From Cellulomonas fimi (GTDB lineage: Bacteria > Actinomycetota > Actinomycetes > Actinomycetales > Cellulomonadaceae), in NCBI RefSeq assembly GCF_012952065.1, contig NZ_JABCJJ010000004.1:62001-126000 (forward strand): 64,000 bases of DNA, read 5' to 3'. The position numbers were made by a program, and so were the translations under genes. This document shows, piece after piece, positions 47,311 through 55,008 of the stretch. The notes beneath the pieces were generated by a model. That model saw nothing but the letters and a program-made list of their open reading frames with translations, made no database searches and was not told where the DNA came from. How positions within the stretch are numbered: position 1 is the stretch's first letter; each line of letters starts with the position of its first letter.

Positions 47311-48921
47311 CTATCGCCCGACGAGGACGGGAGCCCGCGCGACCCGCGCCGCCTCCTGGTCCGACGTCCCGCGCGGCGTGACCACGATCTCGACCGCGGC
47401 GTCGGGCCCGAGCAGCGAGCGCGCGGCCCACGGCACGGGCACCCGCACCCGCCAGCTGCTCGGCCGGTCGTCGAGGTCCTCGAGCGCGGGGGAGCCGGCC
47501 GGGTCCCAGTCGCGGATGGCGCTCTGGATCGTGGAGGACCACGTCGCCCAGGTCGCGAACCGGCCGCGGGCGTCCGCGTCGACGTCGACCACCAGGGCGT
47601 CGGACCAGTCCGCCGTCTGCTCGAGGTGGTCGAGGAACGACAGGACCCCGTCGGACTCCCGCAGCGAGATCAGACGCAGGTGCAGGACGTGCCGCAACGT
47701 GCCGAGCTGCCTCCCGGTCGCCCGGTCCACCGGCCGGGCGGCCGCGGCCGAGAGGAACGTGGAGACGAGCGGGACGGGCGTGTCGACGGTGTCGTCGCGC
47801 GGTCGTCGTTCGACCCGCACCGGGCACAGGTGCGCGGCGCTCTGCTCGTGGAGCACGACCGGGAGGCCCCGGACCGACAGCGACGTCTCGAGCTGCCACG
47901 ACGTGTCGTCCGAGGCGTGCCCCGGCTGCAGGCCCACGAGGCTCGCCTCCACGGACAGGGTGCCGAACAGGAAGCGGCGCAGGTTCTGGTACCCCTCCTC
48001 GGAGTTCACGATGCCGAACCGGCCGCTGTGGCTGCGGTGCACGAGCGCGCGCGGCGTCCCTCGCACGTAGGCGTTCTCGATCTGCACCAGGCCGTCGCTG
48101 CGCGGCCCGACCGCCTGGGTCGCCAGGCCGAGGGCCGTGGTGTAGTCGTCGGAGTTGGTGCCCACCAGGCAGAAGACGCGGTCCAGCGGGAACCCGTCCG
48201 TCGGCATCCGCGTCGGGTCGAACGCGTCGCGACCCGGCGCGCCGGGGACGGAGCGCGGCGTCAGGTACTCGAACATGCGGTCGGGGCCGAAGACGTCGGC
48301 GCCCAGGACCCCCGTGAGGTCACGGAGCCGCTCGAGCAGCCCGAAGCCCGCGAACTCGATCCCGCCGTGCGGGGTGGCGTAGGTGAACACGCGGTCGACG
48401 ACGGAGGTCGCGGCGTCCAGCGAGCCGCCGAGCTCCGGGTCGTCCGGGACGATCCGCTGGAGCAGCGAGCGGACGATCAGCCCTCCCATCGAGTGGGCCA
48501 CGAGGAAGACGCGAGGGGCGCCCGTCTTGAGCCGGACCAGCCGGACGAGGTCGAGGAGGCTCGCGGCCGCCCGCTCAAGCGAGAACCCGCCGGGGTCGTG
48601 GGTCAGGGTCGACGCGACCTCGTCGTAGAAGCGGTGCACCCAGATCGTCGCGGCGGGCACCGAGCCCGCCGGCTGGCTGCGGAGGTAGGCGCCCTGGTCG
48701 CCGTGGACCAGCAGCTGGTAGCCCTCGTCGATCATCAGGCGCAGCAGGGGGCTCTCGAACTGGTGGAACGCCGGCCGGTCGGAGCCGTCCAGGCGGACCT
48801 GCACCGAGCCCTCGTTGAACCCGTAGAACGGGTCGGCGACCGCGGTGTTGATGCTCGCGCCGCTCCCCGCGAACCCCCGCACGTAGATGACCGGCAGGTG
48901 ACCGTCGCCCGGATAGGCCAT
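47311..48921 (-). CDS. Lipase/esterase-like alpha/beta hydrolase
   Basis: 536 residues from the ATG at 48921, supported by AGGAG upstream. The N-terminal domain is an alpha/beta hydrolase of the lipase class 2/PGAP1 type: oxyanion region LPVIYVRGFAGSGASINTAV, nucleophile elbow VFLVAHSMGGLIVRSLL, and catalytic His probably in ALVHRSHSGRFGIVN. The C-terminal 200 residues (VEASLVGLQPGHASDD onward) look like a beta-rich domain without clear match. No signal peptide. Substrate unknown; an intracellular lipid or acyl ester hydrolase is plausible. Confidence 0.8.
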   Translation of the reverse strand: MAYPGDGHLPVIYVRGFAGSGASINTAVADPFYGFNEGSVQVRLDGSDRPAFHQFESPLLRLMIDEGYQLLVHGDQGAYLRSQPAGSVPAATIWVHRFYDEVASTLTHDPGGFSLERAAASLLDLVRLVRLKTGAPRVFLVAHSMGGLIVRSLLQRIVPDDPELGGSLDAATSVVDRVFTYATPHGGIEFAGFGLLERLRDLTGVLGADVFGPDRMFEYLTPRSVPGAPGRDAFDPTRMPTDGFPLDRVFCLVGTNSDDYTTALGLATQAVGPRSDGLVQIENAYVRGTPRALVHRSHSGRFGIVNSEEGYQNLRRFLFGTLSVEASLVGLQPGHASDDTSWQLETSLSVRGLPVVLHEQSAAHLCPVRVERRPRDDTVDTPVPLVSTFLSAAAARPVDRATGRQLGTLRHVLHLRLISLRESDGVLSFLDHLEQTADWSDALVVDVDADARGRFATWATWSSTIQSAIRDWDPAGSPALEDLDDRPSSWRVRVPVPWAARSLLGPDAAVEIVVTPRGTSDQEAARVARAPVLVGR

Positions 48922-49007
48922 GGGACGCTCCTGGACCACCGGACCCGCCGGCCGTGCGGTGCGCGGCGTCCACGAGCGGGTCACATCACGACGAACGAGC
49001 ACCCATG

Positions 49008-49424
49008 TCAGCGGTCAGATACGGCGGTCCCGCGCGGGGTCGTGGAGTCCCACGGGATGTGCGAGTGCCCGAAGACCAGCACGTCGAGGTCCGGGTACGC
49101 CGCATCGGCGCGTACCTCACGCCCCGCCGCGGGCCCGGTCTCGTGCACGACGCCGAGCCGCAGGCCGTCGACGTCGTGGCGGGCGACGAGCGGAAGCCGC
49201 GCGCGGAGCGCGGGCCCGTCGTTGTTGCCGTGGCACGCGACCAGCAGTCGGGACCGGTCCTCGAGCCGGTCGAGCAGCGCGACGTCGACCCAGTCGCCCG
49301 CGTGCACGACGACGTCCGCCCGGTCCACCTCGTCCCACACCGCGGCGGGGAGGTCGCGAGCTCGGGTGGGGACGTGGGTGTCCGCGAGCAGCAGCAGACG
49401 CGCCGCACGCTCGGGTCCCCGCAC
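49008..49424 (-). CDS. Metallophosphoesterase (YfcE/MJ0936 type)
   Basis: 138 residues from the GTG at 49424; a GTG at 49463 would add 13 poorly conserved residues and overlap the esterase gene. Calcineurin-like metal motifs are complete: ADTHVP (D-x-H), HAGDWVD (GD), CHGNND (GNxD), VVHETG and FGHSHIP (GHxH). Small single-domain phosphodiesterases of this type hydrolyse simple phosphodiesters. It follows the carboxylesterase by 7 bases and is probably cotranscribed with it. Confidence 0.87.
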   Translation of the reverse strand: MRGPERAARLLLLADTHVPTRARDLPAAVWDEVDRADVVVHAGDWVDVALLDRLEDRSRLLVACHGNNDGPALRARLPLVARHDVDGLRLGVVHETGPAAGREVRADAAYPDLDVLVFGHSHIPWDSTTPRGTAVSDR

Positions 49425-49431
49425 GGCGTGG

Positions 49432-50091
49432 TCAGCGTCCGGTCGAGAGCGCCGCGGCGTCACGGAGGAACGTCACGACGTCGTCGAGCTCGGCGCGGCT
49501 GATCCCGTGGCTCATGTCCGCGTACGTCCGCTCCGTGAGAGCCGCGTGGCCCGGGAGCCAGGCGCTCGTCCGCTCGACGGCGACCGGGGCGATCACCGGG
49601 TCCTGCGGGTCGCGGCCCCAGAACACCGGGACGGGCTGTGCGGCCAGGGCGTCGTCGCCGGGAGCCGCTCCGGGGGCCACGAAGCCGGAGAGCAGGACCA
49701 CGCCGGCGTACCGGTCGGGACGGTGCCGCAGCGCCTGGAGCGCAACGGTGCCGCCCTGGGAGAAGCCCAGGAGCAGCACCGGCCGCCCGGGCGCGACCTC
49801 GTCGTCGACCCAGGCGGCGACCGCGTGCGCTGCGGCGTCGACGGTCGCGGGGTCGGGCACGCCGGGGGTCGTGATGGGGAACCACATGAAGCCCCGACCC
49901 TGAGCGTGCGGAGCGCGCAGGGCGACCAGGTCGACGTCGGGCAGGGCGCCCGCGAGCCCCGCGAGGTCGCGCTCGTCCGAACCGAAGCCGTGCAGGGCCA
50001 CGACGAGCGGCCGGTCGCCGCGCTCGGCGGCATCCGACCAGAGGGCGTGCAGCGTCGGGCGCGCTGCGTCCGGGACGGGGGCGGTGCTCAC
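49432..50091 (-). CDS. Alpha/beta-hydrolase carboxylesterase (phospholipase/carboxylesterase, YpfH/MhqD type)
   Basis: 219 residues. Compact serine esterase: oxyanion loop VALHGFGSDERDLAGLA, nucleophile elbow LLLGFSQGGTVALQ, Asp near PVFWGRDPQDPVI and His in YADMSHGIS. This is the acyl-thioesterase/carboxylesterase 2 fold that includes MhqD of Bacillus, a quinone-stress enzyme under a MarR-type repressor. AGGAG precedes the GTG at 50091, and a MarR-like palindrome lies about 52 bases upstream. First gene of a pair with the phosphoesterase. Confidence 0.88.
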   Translation of the reverse strand: MSTAPVPDAARPTLHALWSDAAERGDRPLVVALHGFGSDERDLAGLAGALPDVDLVALRAPHAQGRGFMWFPITTPGVPDPATVDAAAHAVAAWVDDEVAPGRPVLLLGFSQGGTVALQALRHRPDRYAGVVLLSGFVAPGAAPGDDALAAQPVPVFWGRDPQDPVIAPVAVERTSAWLPGHAALTERTYADMSHGISRAELDDVVTFLRDAAALSTGR

Positions 50092-50142
50092 GGGGTGCTC
50101 CTGAGGTGTCGGGGAGGGGACCTGACTCAGCGTACCGCAGTA

Positions 50143-50156
50143 GTTGACGCTTCAAC
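50143..50156. promoter_or_regulatory. Candidate MarR-type operator
   Basis: GTTGA-CGCT-TCAAC is a perfect 5-base inverted repeat in an unusually AT-rich stretch of the 144-base divergent region between the carboxylesterase (start 50091) and the AI-2E-family transporter (start 50236). Spacing and TTGA/TCAA arms are typical of MarR-family sites. No MarR gene is in the window, so the regulator would act in trans. Confidence 0.5.
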
Positions 50157-50235
50157 GAATAACCGATCCGCGCGCCGCGTGCGCGGACTCCCGCTCCGTG
50201 CGGCAGCATCAGGCGCGGACCGTCAGGAGGGGCGC

Positions 50236-51423
50236 ATGAGAGCCAGCGATCGAGTGGCCGGCCGGGGAGGCACACGGAACGTCCGCGTGCTGCTCGACCC
50301 GGCGAACGTGTGGCGCATCGGCTTCGTCGTCATCGCGCTGCTGCTGCTGGTCGTGGTGGGCCGCTTCGTGCTCGTGCAGGGCTCGGCGCTGCTGTTCACG
50401 GTGGTCATGGCGTGGTTCGCGTCGCTCGCGATGGAGCCCGCCGTCAGCCGGCTGGCGCGCCACATGCGTCGCGGCGCCGCGACCGGGCTCGTGATGCTCG
50501 GCGTCGTGCTCTTCCTCGCTGTGTTCCTCGCGCTGTTCGGTCAGCTGTTCGTCCAGCAGGTCGCGCAGCTGGTCGAGGGGCTGCCCCAGCTCGTCACGAG
50601 CGGCGTGCGGTGGGTCAACTCGACCCTCGGGACGGACTACCGGCTGAGCGACATCCTCGACCAGCTCAACCTCACCCCCGAGAAGGCCGCGGGGTACGCG
50701 ACGCAGCTCGCGGGCGGGGTGCTGAGCGTGCTCGGGTCGGTGGTCGGCGCGGTCGCGACGTTCTTCATGTTCGCCCTGCTGCTCTTCTACCTCTCGGCCG
50801 ACGGGCCCCGGCTGCGCCGCTGGCTCGCCTCGCTGTTCCCGCCGTCGGTCCAGGAGAAGACGGTCGTCGTGTGGGACACGATGGCGGAGAAGACCGGCCG
50901 GTACGTGAGCGCACGCGTCATCCTCGCGGCCGTCAACGGCACGACGAGCGGCATCGTGTTCCTCGTCATCGACCTGCCGTCCTGGCTGGCCCTGGCGATC
51001 TGGACGGGGCTCGTCGCCCAGTTCGTCCCGGCGATCGGCACCTACATCTCGATCGTCCTGCCGGTGATCGTCGGCCTGCTGAGCCCCAACCCGTGGCTCG
51101 GCGTCATCGTGCTCGCGTGGGCGGTGGTGTACCAGCAGGTCGAGAACCTCACGATCGAGCCGCGCATCAGCGCGCGGGCCGTGAACGTGCACCCGGCCGT
51201 CAGCTTCGCCTCGGTCATCCTCGGGACGTCGCTGTTCGGCGTCGCGGGCGCGCTCCTCGCGATCCCGTTCGTCGCGATGCTGCTGGCCCTGCTCGACATC
51301 TACCGGACGCGCTACGAGGTCCTGCCCGAGCTCGAGGAGTCCCAGGCGGAGGGCGCCGTGGAGGCCCGAGCCGCCACGGCGTCGGAGGCCGCGGGGGAGC
51401 CGCCGCCCTCGGAGGGCGGCTGA
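50236..51423 (+). CDS. AI-2E family transporter (PerM-like)
   Basis: 395 residues. Eight predicted membrane segments in the PerM/TqsA arrangement: paired helices at the N-terminus, a long soluble loop after the third (VQQVAQLVEGLPQLVTSG to TPEKAAGYATQL), then the conserved GLVAQFVPAIGTYISIVLPV and VYQQVENLTIEPRI blocks. The C-terminal 40 residues are acidic and Ala-rich. AGGAGGGG precedes the ATG. Family members export autoinducer-2 or other small solutes, and substrate is not predictable. The mRNA ends shortly before the terC riboswitch. Confidence 0.9.
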   Translation: MRASDRVAGRGGTRNVRVLLDPANVWRIGFVVIALLLLVVVGRFVLVQGSALLFTVVMAWFASLAMEPAVSRLARHMRRGAATGLVMLGVVLFLAVFLALFGQLFVQQVAQLVEGLPQLVTSGVRWVNSTLGTDYRLSDILDQLNLTPEKAAGYATQLAGGVLSVLGSVVGAVATFFMFALLLFYLSADGPRLRRWLASLFPPSVQEKTVVVWDTMAEKTGRYVSARVILAAVNGTTSGIVFLVIDLPSWLALAIWTGLVAQFVPAIGTYISIVLPVIVGLLSPNPWLGVIVLAWAVVYQQVENLTIEPRISARAVNVHPAVSFASVILGTSLFGVAGALLAIPFVAMLLALLDIYRTRYEVLPELEESQAEGAVEARAATASEAAGEPPPSEGG

Positions 51424-51451
51424 ACGCCGTCGGTTGTTAGAGTGGCCCGCA

Positions 51452-51554
51452 CATAGGGGAGTATCCACTTCGCTGCAGACGTCAACACGCCGCGTATCGA
51501 CGCACGGCCGGATGCAGCGGTCAGTCGCCACCGGCGCTGTCGGAGAGACCTATG
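51452..51554 (+). ncRNA. yybP-ykoY manganese riboswitch
   Basis: Closing helix P1 is CATAGG (51452-51457) with CCTATG (51549-51554). The 5' internal loop shows the conserved GGGGAGTA and the 3' side GAGACC, the Mn2+-binding loop sequences of this class. A second helix pairs CGCTGCA (51471-51477) with TGCAGCG (51513-51519) around GACGTCAACACG, and CGCC-ACC-GGCG forms a further small hairpin. It sits directly upstream of a TerC gene, the classic target. In the alternative fold CCACTT (51465-51470) can pair with AAGTGG (51570-51575) next to the terC start, offering a way to hide the ribosome binding region. Confidence 0.9.
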
Positions 51555-51582
51555 GTCCCCACCGATGGAAAGTGGTACTCCC

Positions 51583-52776
51583 ATGGAAGTGTCCGGCCTG
51601 GTCTGGACCCTGACGATCGTCGCGATCGTCGCACTGCTCGCGTTCGACTTCTTCTTCCACGTGCGCAAGGCGCACACCCCGTCGCTCGGCGAGGCCGCGC
51701 GGTGGTCCGCCCTCTACGTCGGCATCGCCATCGTGTTCGGCATCGGCGTGTGGGTGTTCGGCGGGACGGACACGGGGGCCGAGTACTTCGCCGGCTACGT
51801 CACGGAGAAGGCGCTCTCCGTCGACAACCTGTTCGTCTTCCTCATCATCATGGCGAGCTTCAAGGTCCCGCGGGCCGACCAGCAGAAGGTGCTGCTCTTC
51901 GGCATCGTCTTCGCGCTGATCGCGCGGACCGGCTTCATCTTGTTGGGCGCCGCGCTGATCAGCACCTTCTCGTGGGTCTTCTACGGGTTCGGGCTGATCC
52001 TGCTGCTCACGGCCGGGAACCTGCTGCGCCCGGAGGGCGAGGACGCCCACTCGGCGGACAACTTCGTCATCCGGATCGCCAAGCGGCTCTTCCACACCAC
52101 CGAGCGGTACGACGGCGACAAGATGTTCACGATCGAGAACGGCAAGCGCGTCATGACGCCGATGCTGCTCGTGATGGTCGCCATCGGCGGCACGGACATC
52201 CTCTTCGCGCTCGACTCGATCCCCGCGATCTTCGGCCTCACGCAGAACGTGTACATCGTCTTCACCGCGACCGCGTTCTCGCTCCTCGGCCTGCGCCAGC
52301 TGTACTTCCTCATCGACGGCCTGCTCGACCGGCTCATCTACCTCTCGTACGGGCTCGCGGCGATCCTCGGCTTCATCGGCGTCAAGCTGATCCTGGAGGC
52401 GCTGAACGAGAACACCCTGCCGTTCATCAACGGCGGCGAGCACGTCGAGACGGTCGAGGTGACCACGGGCCTGTCGCTCACGGTGATCCTCGGCGTCCTG
52501 GCGGTCACGGTCGTCGCCTCGCTGCTGAGCCCCAAGGGCAAGGCCCAGAACGCGGTCAACAACGCCCGCCGGCACGCGACCGCGTACGTCGACCTCGACT
52601 ACGAGGCCGACCCGGCCGAGCGCGAGAAGATCTTCGCCCGCCTGCTCGAGGAGGAGCGCGTCATCAAGGCGCTCCCCGCCGACGTCGTCGACGACTTCCG
52701 GGCGAAGGAGGCCGAGCTCGTCGAGCTCGTGCGTCGCGCGCACGCCGAGCACGACGAGTTCGTGAACCGCCGCTGA
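51583..52776 (+). CDS. terC: TerC family integral membrane protein, predicted Mn2+ exporter
   Basis: 397 residues from the ATG at 51583 (GGAAAG about 10 bases upstream); an in-frame ATG at 51565 would add six residues and has no ribosome binding site. Nine or so membrane segments with the family signatures EKALSVDNLFVFLIIMASF and GGTDILFALDSIPAIFG, whose acidic residues lie in the membrane and bind cations. Long form with a charged C-terminal tail. TerC/Alx/MeeF proteins export manganese, partly to metallate exported enzymes. Controlled by the Mn2+ riboswitch upstream, which fits that role. Confidence 0.94.
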   Translation: MEVSGLVWTLTIVAIVALLAFDFFFHVRKAHTPSLGEAARWSALYVGIAIVFGIGVWVFGGTDTGAEYFAGYVTEKALSVDNLFVFLIIMASFKVPRADQQKVLLFGIVFALIARTGFILLGAALISTFSWVFYGFGLILLLTAGNLLRPEGEDAHSADNFVIRIAKRLFHTTERYDGDKMFTIENGKRVMTPMLLVMVAIGGTDILFALDSIPAIFGLTQNVYIVFTATAFSLLGLRQLYFLIDGLLDRLIYLSYGLAAILGFIGVKLILEALNENTLPFINGGEHVETVEVTTGLSLTVILGVLAVTVVASLLSPKGKAQNAVNNARRHATAYVDLDYEADPAEREKIFARLLEEERVIKALPADVVDDFRAKEAELVELVRRAHAEHDEFVNRR

Positions 52777-52778
52777 CA

Positions 52779-52810
52779 CGACGCCCCGGGGCCGCGGTCC
52801 CGGGGCGTCG
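52779..52810. terminator. Strong bidirectional terminator hairpin
   Basis: CGACGCCCCGGG and CCCGGGGCGTCG make a perfect 12-base stem with an 8-base loop in the 45-base gap between convergent terC and the metalloprotease gene. It serves both transcripts. Confidence 0.85.
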
Positions 52811-52821
52811 CCGGGCCGACG

Positions 52822-53892
52822 TCACCAGTACATGACCGCGAACGCGCCGCTCTCGCCGGCGTAGTACAGGCGCACCCTCAGGACGTACCGGCGTCCACGG
52901 AAGAGCTTGGCGCGGAACCGGCTGTTGCGGTCCTCGCCGCTGTCGTCGTCCCCGATCACGTACCGCAGTTCGCCGTCGACCTCCTCGAACAGGACCATCA
53001 CGGTGTCGCTGGCCCCGGACGTCGAGAACGTCCGGCGACGGGTCGCGTCGGGCAGGATCTCGAAGTCGACCTGCTCGCCGGGCTCGAGGCGCTCCGGGAC
53101 CGAGGCGAACGGCTCGAGCGACGGCAGCGTCGGGGCGAGCGGCGGGTACCACGTCGCGGCGAACTGCGAGTCGAGCGCCGAGAGCGTGCCCGGCGGGTGG
53201 ATCCCTTCTGTCCGATACTTCTCGGGCGTGCGCACCAGGCCGGCCGGGAAGTCGTACTCCATGATCGAGCTGGGGTCCCAGTCGGACCCGGTGACCGAGC
53301 GCGCCTCGAGCTTGCGCAGCACGTTGTTGAACGTCGTGGCCCGGTCCCAGTTGTTCGGGGACCCGCCGAGGAAGGCGTAGACGGCCTCCTCGTCCCAGAC
53401 GATGCCCGCGAACGGGTTCTGGTGCTCGTGCGGCATCCCGAGCGTGTGGCCGATCTCGTGCAGCGCCGTCGTGAGCCCGTAGTCGTCGGCCGCGAGGTCC
53501 CACCCGAAGTTCATCGTCCGCTCGTCCTGCGGCTGGTCGAGCACGTCGCGGCCGACATAGGACCACGAGCCGTCGTCGAGCCGGAAGCCGATCCGCACCT
53601 CGGCCTCGCTCCGCTCGGCGACCTCCTGGAACTCCAGGCCGATGCCGACGTCCCGCCACTGGTCGAACGCGGTGCGGACGACCGCGCGCTGGGCCTCGGC
53701 GCCACCGTCGAACCAGTAGCGGAGCACGGTGCCGTTGACCCACTTGGAGGCGCCGGCGAGGATCGCGCGCATCCGTGCGCCGGGCATCGACTCGGGCAGC
53801 TGCCGCGGCGGCCGGGGCTCGATGGCGCAGTACCGCAGGCGCGTGTTGTCCGGAGAACGCCCCGTCTGCGCGGGGGACGTGTACTCGGCCAT
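52822..53892 (-). CDS. Astacin-like (M12A) zinc metallopeptidase without signal peptide
   Basis: 356 residues. Zincin active site H145-E-I-G-H149-T-L-G-M-P-H155 and the Met-turn SIM211EYDF with a tyrosine after it, as in astacins. Upstream, VNGTVLRYWFDGGAEAQRAVVRTAFDQWRDVGIGLEF is the typical N-terminal sheet. The last 110 residues (EPFASVPERLEPGEQVDFEI to RRYVLRVRLYYAGESGAFAVMY) form a beta-sandwich like a bacterial pre-peptidase C-terminal domain. The N-terminus MAEYTSPAQTGRSPDNTRL has no signal peptide, which is odd for this class. GGAGGAA precedes the ATG. Confidence 0.87.
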   Translation of the reverse strand: MAEYTSPAQTGRSPDNTRLRYCAIEPRPPRQLPESMPGARMRAILAGASKWVNGTVLRYWFDGGAEAQRAVVRTAFDQWRDVGIGLEFQEVAERSEAEVRIGFRLDDGSWSYVGRDVLDQPQDERTMNFGWDLAADDYGLTTALHEIGHTLGMPHEHQNPFAGIVWDEEAVYAFLGGSPNNWDRATTFNNVLRKLEARSVTGSDWDPSSIMEYDFPAGLVRTPEKYRTEGIHPPGTLSALDSQFAATWYPPLAPTLPSLEPFASVPERLEPGEQVDFEILPDATRRRTFSTSGASDTVMVLFEEVDGELRYVIGDDDSGEDRNSRFRAKLFRGRRYVLRVRLYYAGESGAFAVMYW

Positions 53893-54050
53893 GGCGTTCC
53901 TCCAGGTGGTCCGGTCGGTGCGAGCAGCTGACGTCGGGTCGGGCCAGGCGTCGGCGCCGCGGCCGGTCGTCGCGGTGCCACCTCTCAGGATGCTGCGCCG
54001 AGCACCCGAGATACACCGTTTTCGCCCGTTCCGCGCACTATGGTTCGCCC

Positions 54051-54884
54051 ATGAAGTTCGGCTTCGTCGCGAGCTGCGGCTCGACCAGGCAGATCCTCGA
54101 GATGGCCGTCGAGGCCGAGCACGCGGGCTGGGACGGCTTCTTCACGTGGGACGGCATCAGCGTCGGTCCGTACGACACGTACGACCCGTGGGCGCTGCTC
54201 GGCGCCCTGGCGGTCCGGACCCGCACGATCATGCTGGGCGCGATGGTCTTCTCGCTGCCCCGGCGCAAGCCGTGGGAGGTCGCGCGCCAGTCCGTCACGG
54301 TCGACCGGCTCTCGGGCGGTCGGCTCATCCTCCCCGTCGCGCTCGGTGCGGTCGACGACGGGGGCTACAGCCGGGTCTCCGGTGAGGCCACCGACGTCCG
54401 CACGCGGGCCGAGCTGCTCGACGACGCGCTCGCCATCCTCGACCTCGCGTGGAGCGGCGAGGCGTTCAGCTACCGCGGCTTCCACCACGAGGTCCAGGAC
54501 CTCGTGTTCCGGCCGACACCGGTGCAGCGGCCCATCCCCGTCTGGGTCGTCGGCTCGTGGCCCGCGCCCCGGTCGATGCGGCGCGCGGTGTGCCGCCAGG
54601 GCATCATCCCGACGGGGCTTGGGGACCTGGCGACGCCTGTCGGCGTCGACGAGCTCCGCGCGCTGGTCGCGTGGGTCGGTGAGCGGCGCCGGCGGACCGA
54701 CGGCCCGTTCGACGTCGTCGTCGAGGGCGTGCTGCCTGCCGACGACGCCGAGGCCCGGGACAGGGTGGGTCGGCTCGCCGACGCGGGGGCGACGTGGTGG
54801 ATCGAGCCGCGGTGGGACGTCGTGCACGAGACCCCGCAGTCGCTGCTCGAGCGGATCCGGCAGGGTCCCCCGCGGATCGCCTGA
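54051..54884 (+). CDS. LLM-class flavin-dependent oxidoreductase
   Basis: 277 residues. Luciferase-like TIM barrel using FMN or F420: MKFGFVASCGSTRQILEMAVEAEHAGWDGFFTWD, TIMLGAMVFSLPRRKPWEVARQ, DRLSGGRLILPVALG and PIPVWVVGSW are family blocks. Slightly shorter than typical members (about 300-340). TATGGT ends 6 bases before the ATG at 54051, so the message is probably leaderless. The ECF sigma factor follows 124 bases later on the same strand. Cofactor and substrate cannot be decided. Confidence 0.87.
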   Translation: MKFGFVASCGSTRQILEMAVEAEHAGWDGFFTWDGISVGPYDTYDPWALLGALAVRTRTIMLGAMVFSLPRRKPWEVARQSVTVDRLSGGRLILPVALGAVDDGGYSRVSGEATDVRTRAELLDDALAILDLAWSGEAFSYRGFHHEVQDLVFRPTPVQRPIPVWVVGSWPAPRSMRRAVCRQGIIPTGLGDLATPVGVDELRALVAWVGERRRRTDGPFDVVVEGVLPADDAEARDRVGRLADAGATWWIEPRWDVVHETPQSLLERIRQGPPRIA

Positions 54885-55008
54885 GTCCGCAACCCCACCC
54901 CGGGGTCCACCCGGGCGAAGGCGGCGGATCCGTCCTGACGCCGACCGGAGGGTTGTCGGGCGCGGTCGGCGCTGCCAGGATCGAGACTTCCGAGGAGGAG
55001 TCGTCGCC

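Noticed and set aside
47164-50235. A very long plus-strand frame that would fuse about 1000 residues to the AI-2E-family transporter
   Set aside because: The extension is antisense to three real genes and repetitive; the transporter has its own AGGAGGGG and ATG at 50236.
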